Assembly: GCA_016870115.1 (NCBI GenBank)
Contig: VGCH01000007.1
Location: 1-64,000, forward strand
Source of the DNA: Alphaproteobacteria bacterium
GTDB taxonomy: Bacteria > Pseudomonadota > Alphaproteobacteria > Reyranellales > Reyranellaceae
Length of the DNA: 64,000 nt
Reading direction: 5' to 3'
The notes below the pieces were generated by a model that saw only the letters and a program-made list of their open reading frames with translations, did no database searches and was not told the origin of the DNA. Shown here piece after piece: positions 38,452 through 50,882 of the stretch (its first letter is position 1; each line of letters starts with the position of its first letter). The position numbers and the translations under genes are program-made.

Positions 38452-39299
38452 GCACGAAGCCCCGGCGCGACTACGATCGCCGCAAGCGGCGCCCGGGCGC
38501 ACGCAAGGCGGCGCGCCCCGTCTGGCGGCGTCCGCTGCTGTTGGGGTTGGTGGTGCTGTTGCTGGGCGGCGGTGGTGCTGGCGGTTGGTGGGCGTGGCGC
38601 GACGGCTGGTTGGTCGAGGCGGAGCGTCGCTTCGATGCCTTGTCGCTGCAGATCGTGGGCGCCGTGACTCCGTTCAAGCTCGCCGACGTGACGGTCATGG
38701 GCCGAGAGTATGTCGAGCGCGAGGCCATCGTGACGGCACTGGGCGTGCGTCACGGCGACTCGCTTCTGGGAATCGATTTGCAGGCCGCGCGGCAGCGGCT
38801 TGAGGCGATCGACTGGGTGGCGTCGGCGACCGTCGAGCGCCGGTTGCCCGATGCGCTGCATGTCACGCTGGTCGAACGTCGCGCCGTCGCGATCTGGCAG
38901 AACGGCCAGGAGTACACCCTGATTGACCGGCAGGGACGCACCGTCAGGGCCGAGCGCATGCCGCCGGGCGCGGAGTCGCTGCTGCTGCTGGGCGGTGCCG
39001 CGGCGCCGGAGCATGTCGGCGAGCTATTGCTGCTGCTCGCCACGGAGCCCGCGCTTGCGCCCCGCCTGCGAGCCGCCGTCTGGGTCGGCCAGCGGCGCTG
39101 GAATCTGATCCTCTCCGATGGAGTGGAAATCTGGCTGCCCGAGGAGGACGCGATCGCGGCGCTCCAGCGTGTCGTCCGCCTGGAGGCAGACCACCGGCTG
39201 CTGTCGCGCGAATACGGCGTCGTCGATCTGCGGCTGCCGGACAAGCTTTATCTGCGCAAGCGGGCACCAGCGGCCGAGCCGCTGCCCGGCCCGGTATGA
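38448..39299 (+). CDS. ftsQ: Cell division protein FtsQ
   Basis: FtsQ is a bitopic divisome scaffold linking FtsA/FtsK to FtsB/FtsL. The 283-residue product has a strongly basic cytoplasmic N-terminus (1-27), one membrane helix (about 28-47), a POTRA-like segment (FKLADVTVMGREYVEREAI and on) and the FtsQ beta domain ending RLPDKLYLRK. ATG 38448 overlaps the ddl stop. Confidence 0.94.
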   Translation: MSTKPRRDYDRRKRRPGARKAARPVWRRPLLLGLVVLLLGGGGAGGWWAWRDGWLVEAERRFDALSLQIVGAVTPFKLADVTVMGREYVEREAIVTALGVRHGDSLLGIDLQAARQRLEAIDWVASATVERRLPDALHVTLVERRAVAIWQNGQEYTLIDRQGRTVRAERMPPGAESLLLLGGAAAPEHVGELLLLLATEPALAPRLRAAVWVGQRRWNLILSDGVEIWLPEEDAIAALQRVVRLEADHRLLSREYGVVDLRLPDKLYLRKRAPAAEPLPGPV

Positions 39300-39342
39300 G
39301 AACGACAATGAACGGCGAAGTAGCGTTTGTACGGGGGTAGAC

Positions 39343-40581
39343 GTGGCGAAGACCAGGAACGGCGTTGTTGCCGCACTCGATATCGGCACCAGCAAGGTGG
39401 TGTGCTTCATCGCGCGCGTGTATGGGCAGGGGCTGCGTGTGGTCGGGATCGGCCATCAGGCGGCACTCGGCATGCGGTCGGGCAACATCGTGGACATGGA
39501 GGCCGCGACCCGCGCGATCTCATCGGCCGTCTCCACCGGCGAGGAGATGTGCGGCGAGCATGTGCGCGAGGTGATCGTTGGCGTGAGCGGCGGTTCGCCC
39601 GCCTCGCACAACCAGTCGCTCGAGGTCATGGTCGGCCATCATGAGATCGGCGAGCGCGACATCCGAAGGGGCCAGCAGCTCATCCAGCTTCCGGCCGAAA
39701 CCGCCGACCGCGACATCATCCATTCGCAGGCGATCGGCTATTCGGTCGATGGCACGCCGGTGCGGGACGCCCGCGGAATGTTCGGCGAGCGGCTGGGTGT
39801 CGATGTCCATCTCGTCACGGCGCAGAGCGGCGCGATGCGCAATCTGCAGGTCTGCGTCCGTCGCGCCCATCTCGAGATCGCCGACCGGGTGACGGCGGCG
39901 CATGCCTCTGGTCTCAGCTCGCTGGTCGCCGACGAGCGCGATCTCGGCGTCACGTTGATCGATATGGGCGGCGGCACGACCTCGATCGCGGTGTTCTACG
40001 AGGGCAATCTCGTCCACGTCGATTCCATCCCGGTTGGTGGCGACCACGTCACGCGCGACATCGCGCGCGGCTTGTCGACCCCCGTGGCTCACGCCGAGCG
40101 CATGAAGACTCAGATCGGCCGCGCGGTGGCCAAGCCCAACGACGAGTACGACATCATCGACGTGCCGCTGATCGGCGAGGAGGAGCGGACGCGGCCCAAT
40201 CACGTGCCGCGATCCATTCTGGTGGGCATCATCCGTCCACGCATCGAGGAGACGTTCGAGCTCGTGCGCAGCCGCCTCGAGGCCAGCGGTGTGGATAAGT
40301 TGGCCGGCGGGCGGGCCGTTCTCGTGGGCGGCGCCAGCCTGCTGGATGGCGTCCCGGAGGTCGCGGGCGCCATATTGAACAAGAAAGTGCGCGTGGGTGC
40401 GCCGCTGCGCCTCGCAGGATTGGCCGATTCCACTGGCGGTCCAGCGTTTTCCGCGGCCGCAGGACTGCTCGCTTACGCCCAAATGCAGCACGCCGCGACG
40501 CAGCCCGCGTCGGCGTCTCAGACCGAGGCGCCGAGAGGCCGTATCGGCCGCATTGGCAGTTGGATTAGGGAGAACTTTTAG
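39343..40581 (+). CDS. ftsA: Cell division protein FtsA
   Basis: FtsA is an actin-like ATPase that tethers FtsZ to the membrane. The 412-residue product has the phosphate 1 loop ALDIGTSKVVCFIA, the phosphate 2 region DMGGGTTSIAVF, the SHS2-type 1C domain and a C-terminal amphipathic helix (GRIGRIGSWIRENF) for membrane binding. GTG 39343 follows GGGGG by 5 bases; the frame upstream is an ftsQ shadow. A 43-bp gap separates it from ftsQ. Confidence 0.96.
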   Translation: MAKTRNGVVAALDIGTSKVVCFIARVYGQGLRVVGIGHQAALGMRSGNIVDMEAATRAISSAVSTGEEMCGEHVREVIVGVSGGSPASHNQSLEVMVGHHEIGERDIRRGQQLIQLPAETADRDIIHSQAIGYSVDGTPVRDARGMFGERLGVDVHLVTAQSGAMRNLQVCVRRAHLEIADRVTAAHASGLSSLVADERDLGVTLIDMGGGTTSIAVFYEGNLVHVDSIPVGGDHVTRDIARGLSTPVAHAERMKTQIGRAVAKPNDEYDIIDVPLIGEEERTRPNHVPRSILVGIIRPRIEETFELVRSRLEASGVDKLAGGRAVLVGGASLLDGVPEVAGAILNKKVRVGAPLRLAGLADSTGGPAFSAAAGLLAYAQMQHAATQPASASQTEAPRGRIGRIGSWIRENF

Positions 40582-40727
40582 GCAATATATTGTGTGGGAT
40601 GAGGCAATCCCCAACAGGCTATTGATAAGAAACAAGAAAACCGGTGGCGGCTGAAGGGCATCCGCAAGAGAGGTCCAGGCCGTCGCTCCGGGCAGATATC
40701 CCCTCGATCTTGCGTGGAGAACGCCGA

Positions 40728-42467
40728 ATGACAATCAACCTCAGCCTCCCCCAAAAGGAGTCGGAGATTAGGCCGCGGATCACCGTGATCGGTGTCGGCG
40801 GTGCCGGCGGCAACGCCGTCAACAACATGATCAGCGCCTCGCTCGAAGGCGTCGAGTTTATCGTGGCCAATACCGACGCTCAGGCGCTCGGACAATCGCT
40901 GGCCGACCGCCGGGTGCAGCTCGGCATCACCATCACTCAGGGGCTGGGTGCGGGCGCGCGTCCCGATGTCGGTCGCCAGGCTGCCGAAGAGGCGCTGCCG
41001 GAGATCCTGCAGTTGCTCGACGGTGCCAACATGGTGTTCGTCACCGCTGGCATGGGCGGGGGCACTGGCACCGGCGCCGCGCCGGTGATCGCGGCGGCTG
41101 CGCGCGAGCAGGGGATCCTGACCGTGGGCGTGGTCACGAAGCCCTTCCACTTCGAGGGCCGGCGCCGCATGCAAATGGCGGAGCAGGGCATCGAGGAGTT
41201 GGAGAAGGTGGTCGACACGCTGATCATCATTCCCAACCAGAACCTGTTCAAGATCGCCAACGAGAAGACGACGTTCGCCGACGCGTTCAAACTGGCGGAC
41301 GACGTGCTCCACATGGGCGTACGGGGTGTCACCGACCTGATGGTGATGCCCGGTCTCATCAATCTCGACTTCGCCGACATCCGCACCGTGATGGCCGAGA
41401 TGGGCAAGGCGATGATGGGTACCGGCGAGGCCGAGGGACCGGATCGTTGCCGCGTCGCTTCCGAGTCGGCGATCTCCAACCCGCTGCTGGAAGACCACTC
41501 GATGAAGGGCGCCAAGGGCGTGCTCATCAACATCACCGGCGGTCTCGACATGACCTTGCATGAGGTCGACGAAGCGGCCAATCGCATCCGCGAGGAAGTC
41601 GATCCCGACGCCGACATCATTTTCGGCTCGACCTTCGACGCCAGCATGCAGGGTCGCATGCGGGTTTCCGTGGTCGCGACGGGAATCGCGGCGGCGGCCC
41701 AGCAGGCGCCGGCGCCGAACTACATCCAGGTGACGGAGACCGCGCGGCCGATGCAGACCGGCCAACCGGCTTTCAGCCGTCCGACCGCGCCGATGCGCAG
41801 CGCGGCTCCGCCGATCATGACGGCGCCCCAGGCGGCGCCCGTCATGGCACCCGCTCCGGTCGTGGCGGCGGCACCCGCCGCGCCGATCATGGTCGCGCCC
41901 GTCATGGCTACTCCAGTCATGACCGCCCCCGTTGCCGCCCCGATTGAGGCGCCGGCGCCGATCATCGCCGAGGCTCCCGCGATCGTGCCGTCCATCCCGG
42001 TGGCTGAGCCGGTGATGGTTGCGGCCCCGATCCAGGCCGCGCCCATTCAGGCCGCGCCTGTCATTGTCGCTCCGGCGCCGGCGCCCGCGCCGGCCCCACA
42101 TAAGCCGCTGGTCGATGAGACTGATTGGCGGGTGACCCGTCCGGCTGCCAAGCCGGCAATCCGCGCGACGGAGCCGGCTGCGCGTCCCGCGGCGCCGCGT
42201 CCCGTCGCGAGCGAGTCGCGGGCGCCCAGCCTGTTCCAGCGCATCACCGGTGCGTTCGCGCAACCCAAGGCGGCGGTCCCCACCGCCGAGGCGGCGCCGA
42301 TGCACGCGGCGCCGGCCGCCGAGGTCGCCGCCAAGCCGGTGCCGATCCGCCCTGCGGCGCCGCCGGCCCAGGCGACCATCGGTCTCGACGTCACGGAGCG
42401 GGCCAAGCCCGCGCGCGACGATGACGACCTGCAGATCCCCGCGTTCCTGAGGCGCCAGGCCAACTGA
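40728..42467 (+). CDS. ftsZ: Cell division protein FtsZ with long Ala/Pro-rich linker
   Basis: FtsZ is the tubulin-like GTPase that forms the division ring. The 579-residue product has the core in residues 1-320 with [11 protein letters not shown], the tubulin signature GGGTGTG (110-116), and the T7 loop [12 protein letters not shown] low-complexity linker (about 325-560) rich in Ala, Pro, Met and Val follows, then the C-terminal peptide [13 protein letters not shown] that binds FtsA. A GGAGA ribosome-binding site sits 7 bases before ATG 40728. The 146-bp gap after ftsA contains AT-rich DNA and a GGGAT-N6-ATCCC hairpin, so a separate promoter is likely. Confidence 0.98.
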   Translation: MTINLSLPQKESEIRPRITVIGVGGAGGNAVNNMISASLEGVEFIVANTDAQALGQSLADRRVQLGITITQGLGAGARPDVGRQAAEEALPEILQLLDGANMVFVTAGMGGGTGTGAAPVIAAAAREQGILTVGVVTKPFHFEGRRRMQMAEQGIEELEKVVDTLIIIPNQNLFKIANEKTTFADAFKLADDVLHMGVRGVTDLMVMPGLINLDFADIRTVMAEMGKAMMGTGEAEGPDRCRVASESAISNPLLEDHSMKGAKGVLINITGGLDMTLHEVDEAANRIREEVDPDADIIFGSTFDASMQGRMRVSVVATGIAAAAQQAPAPNYIQVTETARPMQTGQPAFSRPTAPMRSAAPPIMTAPQAAPVMAPAPVVAAAPAAPIMVAPVMATPVMTAPVAAPIEAPAPIIAEAPAIVPSIPVAEPVMVAAPIQAAPIQAAPVIVAPAPAPAPAPHKPLVDETDWRVTRPAAKPAIRATEPAARPAAPRPVASESRAPSLFQRITGAFAQPKAAVPTAEAAPMHAAPAAEVAAKPVPIRPAAPPAQATIGLDVTERAKPARDDDDLQIPAFLRRQAN

Positions 42468-42498
42468 CGCGGGTAAACGTTCCACCACGCATCCATTG

Positions 42499-42527
42499 GA
42501 GGGGCCCGCCGTGGCCCCTCTTTTTTT
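42499..42527 (+). terminator. Rho-independent terminator after ftsZ
   Basis: A perfect 8-bp stem GAGGGGCC-CGCCGT-GGCCCCTC (42499-42506 with 42513-42520) is followed by seven T (42521-42527). It closes the dcw cluster 31 bp after the ftsZ stop. Confidence 0.95.
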
Positions 42528-42555
42528 GGCGGTCGCATGCTATAAGACCGCTACG

Positions 42556-43383
42556 ATGCGGATGAATTTCAAGACCGGACCTTTCTCGTCGGCGCGACGC
42601 GCCACCGCGGTGGCCGCTTTCGTGGCGGCGGCCCTGGTTGGCTGCAGCTCCCGCGAAGACGCCTATGTCGAGCAGCCGGTGGAGACGCTCTACAACACGG
42701 CGCTCAATCATCTGGGCGGGCAGCAGTACAATCGCGCGGCAAAGGCGTTCGAGGAAGTCGATCGCCAGCACCCCTATTCGGTCTGGGCCACCAAAGCGCA
42801 GATCATGTCGGCCTTCGCCTACTATCAGGGCAACGCCTACGACGACGCGATCATCTCGCTCGACCGCTTCATCCAGCTTCATCCGGGGCACCGCGACGTG
42901 CCCTACGCCTACTATCTGAAGGCGCTGTGCTTCTACGAACAGATTTCCGATGTCGGCCGCGACCAGCGCATGACGCAGCTGGCGCTCGAGGCGCTCGCCG
43001 AGGTCGTCAAGCGCTTCCCCGATTCGCCCTACGCTCGCGATTCGCGCCTCAAGGTCGAGCTGACCATCGACCATCTGGCCGGCAAGGAGATGGATGTCGG
43101 CCGCTACTACCAGAAGCAGGGCCAGCTGGTCGCCGCCATCAATCGCTATCGCTCGGTGATCGAACGCTACCAGACCACCACCCACGTGCCCGAGGCTCTC
43201 CACCGGCTGGTCGAGGCCTATCTCGCTCTCGGCGTGCGCGGCGAGGCCCAGCAGGCGGCGTCTGTGCTCGGCCACAATTTTCCGGGCAGCGACTGGTACG
43301 CCGACTCGTTTTTCCTCATGACCGGCGAGGACCTGCGGCCACCCGAAGCGAAGCCGCGCGGTATTCTCAGCCGCATCTTCTGA
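42556..43383 (+). CDS. bamD: Outer-membrane protein assembly factor BamD
   Basis: BamD is an outer-membrane lipoprotein of the BAM complex that inserts beta-barrel proteins. The 275-residue product has a lipoprotein signal with lipobox LVGC (lipidated Cys about residue 34) and five TPR-like repeats, e.g. LYNTALNHLGGQQYNRAAKAF and VRYYQKQGQLVAAINRY-like. A TATAAG hexamer (42541-42546) lies 9 bp before ATG 42556; ATG 42562 is an alternative start. No lpxC gene lies between it and ftsZ. Confidence 0.95.
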   Translation: MRMNFKTGPFSSARRATAVAAFVAAALVGCSSREDAYVEQPVETLYNTALNHLGGQQYNRAAKAFEEVDRQHPYSVWATKAQIMSAFAYYQGNAYDDAIISLDRFIQLHPGHRDVPYAYYLKALCFYEQISDVGRDQRMTQLALEALAEVVKRFPDSPYARDSRLKVELTIDHLAGKEMDVGRYYQKQGQLVAAINRYRSVIERYQTTTHVPEALHRLVEAYLALGVRGEAQQAASVLGHNFPGSDWYADSFFLMTGEDLRPPEAKPRGILSRIF

Positions 43384-43390
43384 TCCCGCG

Positions 43391-47225
<3,835 letters not shown>

Positions 47226-47235
47226 CCGCGCCGCT

Positions 47236-49242
47236 TCAGAGCGGCCGGGTCGCCGACCGCAGCCAAGTCCGCGCCTCGGGTTCGAGATCAGGGGCCAGCG
47301 CCTCGAACACCCGCGCGTGATAGGCGTTCAGCCAAGCGCGCTCGGCTTCGTTCAGCAGCTCCGGTGCGACGCAGGCGAGATCGATGGGCGCCAGCGTCAG
47401 CGTCTCGAATTCGAGGTAGCGCCGGTCGGCGCCCGCGATTTCGACGTCGCGCACCGCGATGAGGTTCTCGATGCGTATGCCGTAGGCGCCGGTCTTGTAG
47501 TAGCCGGGCTCATTGCTGACGATCATGCCGGGCATCAGCGCCACGCTGTTGGCCGCTTTCGAAATGCGGTGCGGGCCTTCATGCACCGAGAGATAGGCGC
47601 CCACGCCATGGCCGGTGCCGTGGTCGTAGTCGAGGCCGGCTTGCCAGAGATGGTAGCGGGCCAGTGCATCGAGCTGGGAGCCGGTCGTGCCCACGGGAAA
47701 GCGCGCGGTGGCAAGCGCGATGTGTCCCTTCAGGACGCGCGTGAAGCGATCGCGCATCTCGGCGCTCGGGGTGCCGACGGCGATCGTGCGCGTGATGTCG
47801 GTCGTTCCATCGAGATACTGGCCGCCGGAATCGACGAGATAGAGGCTGCCGGGCTCGAGCGTGCGCTCGGTCGCGGGCGCCGCTCGGTAGTGAACGATCG
47901 CGCCGTTCGGCCCGGCGCCGGAGATCGTGTCGAAGCTGAGGTCGCGAAGCGCGCCGGTGTCCTCGCGAAACCGCTGAAGCCGGTCGGACACCTCGATCTC
48001 GCGCAGCCGACCCGACGGCGCCTCGCGCGCCAGCCAATGGAGAAAGCGCCCGATCGCGGCGCCATCGCGCCGGTGGGCGGCGCGCACGCCCGCCAGTTCG
48101 ACCGCGTTCTTGCAGGCCTTTGGGAGCGCCACCGGATCGGCGTCGCGCACGATCTGCCCGCCCGCCGCCGCCAGCCGACGCGCGGCCCAAACCGGCGCGG
48201 TCGAGGGTTCGATCAGGATTCGCTTGCCAGCCGTGGCAAGCCTGTCCAGCGCATCGCCCAGCGCGTCGGGCGCGGCGAGCGTCACCGCGTTGCCGAGCCA
48301 AGCGCGCGTCGCAGGCAGCAGCTTGCGCCCGTCCATATGCAGGTCGACATGGCCGTCGGCATGCAGCAACGCGAAGCCCAGCGCGAAGGGCGTGCGCGGC
48401 AGGTCGCCCCCGCGAATGTTGAGTAGCCAGGCGATCGAGTCCGGCGCCGTGAGGAGCGCGATGTCGGCACCCTTGTCGGCGACGATCCGGCCCACCCGGG
48501 CGCGGCGCGACTCACTGCTCTCGCCGGCATGGACCTCGTCGTGCAGACGCACCGCGCCCAGCGGTGGCGGCACGCGGTCTTTCCACACCGCGTCGAGCGG
48601 GTTGCCCTCGGTCGCCACAAAGCTGCCGCCGGCCCGCGCGCAGGCCCGCGCAAACCGCTGCTCGCCATCGACCGTCTGCAGCCAGGGATCAAAGCCAAGC
48701 TTGGCGCCCTTCGGCAGATTGGCGGAGATCCACGCCTCGGGTGACTGCTCCGGTATCTGGAGCGGTACGAAGGCGTCGACGTCGACCTGGTGCCGGACCT
48801 GCAAGGTGTAGCGGCCGTCGATGAAGATCGCAGCGCGATCCGACAGCACGATGGCGAGGCCGGCCGAGCCGGTGAAGCCCGTCAGCCAAGCGAGGCGCTG
48901 CGACTGCCGCGCGACATACTCGCCCTGGTGCTCGTCGGCGCGCGGCACGACGAAGCCATCGAGCCCGCGCCGGCGCAGCTCCGCCCGCAGATCGGCCAGC
49001 CGCGCCGACGGCGCGGGCGCAATGCCAAGTCCGTCGTCCACCGCCGCCAAGCGCGCGCGCCAATCGATCAGCGCTGACCGGGTCGCCGGATCGGCGCCGG
49101 GTTGCACGAGGTCGAGCCATTCCGGTCCGGCGAGGCTCTCGGGGGCGGCGGCGATGCCGCGCATCAACCTATCGAGAGCTTGCGGGTCGGTGTGGCCGGC
49201 GAGCCGCAGTCGGGTGGTCAAATCGGAGGGCGGGGTGGTCAT
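47236..49242 (-). CDS. Aminopeptidase P family protein (M24B) with N-terminal extension
   Basis: M24B enzymes remove N-terminal residues preceding proline using two metal ions. The 668-residue product has two creatinase-type N-domains and the pita-bread catalytic domain. Metal ligands are visible as two Asp in VDSGGQYLDGTTDITRT, His in SVHEGPH, and two Glu in SNEPGYY and RIENL. The first 75 residues (before RLADLRAELRRRGLDGFVVP) have no obvious counterpart in the usual ~600-residue proteins. It converges with ligA, 10 bp apart. Confidence 0.93.
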   Translation of the reverse strand: MTTPPSDLTTRLRLAGHTDPQALDRLMRGIAAAPESLAGPEWLDLVQPGADPATRSALIDWRARLAAVDDGLGIAPAPSARLADLRAELRRRGLDGFVVPRADEHQGEYVARQSQRLAWLTGFTGSAGLAIVLSDRAAIFIDGRYTLQVRHQVDVDAFVPLQIPEQSPEAWISANLPKGAKLGFDPWLQTVDGEQRFARACARAGGSFVATEGNPLDAVWKDRVPPPLGAVRLHDEVHAGESSESRRARVGRIVADKGADIALLTAPDSIAWLLNIRGGDLPRTPFALGFALLHADGHVDLHMDGRKLLPATRAWLGNAVTLAAPDALGDALDRLATAGKRILIEPSTAPVWAARRLAAAGGQIVRDADPVALPKACKNAVELAGVRAAHRRDGAAIGRFLHWLAREAPSGRLREIEVSDRLQRFREDTGALRDLSFDTISGAGPNGAIVHYRAAPATERTLEPGSLYLVDSGGQYLDGTTDITRTIAVGTPSAEMRDRFTRVLKGHIALATARFPVGTTGSQLDALARYHLWQAGLDYDHGTGHGVGAYLSVHEGPHRISKAANSVALMPGMIVSNEPGYYKTGAYGIRIENLIAVRDVEIAGADRRYLEFETLTLAPIDLACVAPELLNEAERAWLNAYHARVFEALAPDLEPEARTWLRSATRPL

Positions 49243-49290
49243 GGCGCGGCACCCTAAGGGTCGGTCCTCCAGAGGGCAATCGCCGCATCA

Positions 49291-49446
49291 ATGTTGCGTC
49301 GCACAACGTCTTGCAGTCAGATTCGATGCCATGCATTGCGCTCATGGCAGCTGTAGATTGGGCAGTTCTACACAATCAGCCTCTCCGACCCAGATTGCAT
49401 CTGTGCAAATGCAGCAATTCTGCTGCGGCGCACTTTGGATGGAGAG
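49291..49446 (+). promoter_or_regulatory. Dyad-rich leader of the DUF1127 gene
   Basis: The 208-bp gap between the divergent M24 and DUF1127 genes holds several inverted repeats. They are the near-palindrome GTTGCGTCGCACAAC (about 49293-49307), TGTAGA-N9-TCTACA (49352-49372), TTGCA-N4-TGCAA (49395-49408) and GCAGCA-ATTC-TGCTGC (49411-49426). A GGAGAG ribosome-binding site sits at 49441-49446. The dyads suggest operators or mRNA hairpins controlling the small protein. No promoter can be placed firmly. Confidence 0.45.
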
Positions 49447-49450
49447 TGAG

Positions 49451-49858
49451 ATGAAGAGCGAAGCGATCCGGACGTTCGAACTGCTGGCGACCGAAGCGGC
49501 GCCCGCGGCGAAGCGTCCTGAGGTCAGCTTTCCCGTGGATCTGGCCGACCGCCGGATGGTCGAACTGCGTGCGCGCTACCAGCGCGCCGAGATCGTGTCC
49601 GAGTTCCTGGTCGACGGCCTCTTGTGGATCGGGCGCGGCGTGAAGGCGCTGGCCAAGGGGTTCGCCGCGCGTGCTCGCCTGGTCGCGGCAGAGCGTCAGC
49701 TGGAGGCGCTGGATGATCGTATGCTGGCCGATCTCGGCGTGAAGCGCGGTGACATTCCGTTTGCCGTTCGTCGCGCCCCGCAGGGTGTGGCGCCGGAGTT
49801 CGGCGGGGTGGCCCATGTCGTGCCGGCCGCCAATCTCGACATGCACCGCGCGGCGTGA
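49451..49858 (+). CDS. DUF1127 domain protein
   Basis: The 135-residue product carries at its C-terminal half the DUF1127 signature, RQLEALDDRMLADLGVKRGD. This Arg-rich short domain, when tested in Rhodobacter and Agrobacterium, is linked to RNA metabolism, phosphate or stress responses. Here it is preceded by an 80-residue N-terminal part absent from the minimal 45-70-residue proteins. ATG 49451 has GGAGAG 4 bases upstream; ATG 49439 is in frame. A strong terminator follows, so the gene is monocistronic. Confidence 0.88.
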   Translation: MKSEAIRTFELLATEAAPAAKRPEVSFPVDLADRRMVELRARYQRAEIVSEFLVDGLLWIGRGVKALAKGFAARARLVAAERQLEALDDRMLADLGVKRGDIPFAVRRAPQGVAPEFGGVAHVVPAANLDMHRAA

Positions 49859-49877
49859 CCAACACACCTTGAACGTC

Positions 49878-49906
49878 AAAGGGGCCGGCTTGTCCGGCCC
49901 CTTTTT
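49878..49906. terminator. Terminator between DUF1127 and prmA, possibly bidirectional
   Basis: A perfect 11-bp stem AAAGGGGCCGG-CTTGT-CCGGCCCCTTT (49878-49888 with 49894-49904) is followed by T on the plus strand (five T in all) and preceded by AAA, so it can also serve minus-strand prmA. The stem lies directly against the prmA stop at 49906. Confidence 0.92.
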
Positions 49907-50790
49907 CATGTCCGTTCCAGCAACAGCGAGCGCCAGTGATCGCCGCCTGTCTCCAGATCGAGTCGGGAGCGAAAGCGGAAGCCCGCGCGCTCATAGGCGT
50001 CCAGCACGTCGGCCGCCTGCTCGACCAGCAGGCCGCTCAGAACGACGCGCGCGCCCGCTCGCGTGGCCCGTGCGAGGTGCGGCGCCAGCTCGATGAGGGG
50101 CGCCGCCAGAATGTTGGCGACCAGCGGATCGAACGGGCCCGCGCGCGAGATCTCCTCCGAATCGAGCCCCGACGCGACCGCAAAACGACACAGAGCGCCA
50201 ACGCCATTGTCGGCGGCGTTGCGAGCGGCCACCGGGATCGTGGCGGGATCGTTGTCGCTCGCGAGCACCGGGCGTCGCCAAAGTTGCGCCATGGCGATCG
50301 CGAGGATGCCACTGCCCGTGCCCACATCGATGGGTTGGGCCGTCGGGCCGACATCGAGGCCCGATAGCAACTCTAGACAGCCTCGTGTCGTGCCGTGGCT
50401 GCCGCTACCAAACGCCGAGCCCGCGTCCATGCGGATCGCGTGGAGGTCGGGAGGCGCGCGCCCCGGATCATGCGAGGGGTGGAGCCAGAAGCGGCCCGCG
50501 CGAAGTGGCCGGAACGAGCGCTGGTTCTCGGCGACCCAGTCCACAGGCGGCAACTCCACGACGTGGGAGTCGGGCCGGGGCAGACCGGCCGCATCCGCGA
50601 CGCGCGCGATCACCGCGGCGATATCGCCCGGCATCGCGTCCGCGACGATCGTGATCTCCCACGCCGCACCACGCCGGCGCTCGCGAAGACTCAGAACACC
50701 TTCGAGCGCGACGGTGGGAGCCTCAAGTGCTGCTTCCCAAACAGCTCGTGCGGCGGCTTCGACTTCGAACCGGACTTGAACCAACGGCAT
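49906..50790 (-). CDS. prmA: Ribosomal protein L11 methyltransferase
   Basis: PrmA methylates ribosomal protein L11 with S-adenosylmethionine. The 294-residue product has an N-terminal ferredoxin-like substrate domain, then MDAGSAFGSGSHGTTRGCLE, the SAM loop IDVGTGSGILAIAMAQL and DPLVANILAAPLIELAP with the family's Asn. Length is normal. It ends in the shared terminator, and its own promoter or the upstream ABC unit (91-bp gap) must supply transcription. Confidence 0.94.
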   Translation of the reverse strand: MPLVQVRFEVEAAARAVWEAALEAPTVALEGVLSLRERRRGAAWEITIVADAMPGDIAAVIARVADAAGLPRPDSHVVELPPVDWVAENQRSFRPLRAGRFWLHPSHDPGRAPPDLHAIRMDAGSAFGSGSHGTTRGCLELLSGLDVGPTAQPIDVGTGSGILAIAMAQLWRRPVLASDNDPATIPVAARNAADNGVGALCRFAVASGLDSEEISRAGPFDPLVANILAAPLIELAPHLARATRAGARVVLSGLLVEQAADVLDAYERAGFRFRSRLDLETGGDHWRSLLLERT

Positions 50791-50882
50791 GGGAGGTCAA
50801 TAGCGCCGACGCGTGTGTGGGGCACGATCTATCTCGGCGACGGGCCGCATCCCATGCGCCGGGCCCCGTTCGAGGGTGCCGC

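Noticed and set aside
40597-40612. GGGAT-N6-ATCCC hairpin between ftsA and ftsZ as a terminator
   Set aside because: The stem is only 5 bp and no T-run follows; noted only as a feature of the gap.
40578-42488. A 636-codon antisense frame opposite ftsZ
   Set aside because: Its Gly/Arg/His repeats are the mirror of the FtsZ Ala/Pro linker.
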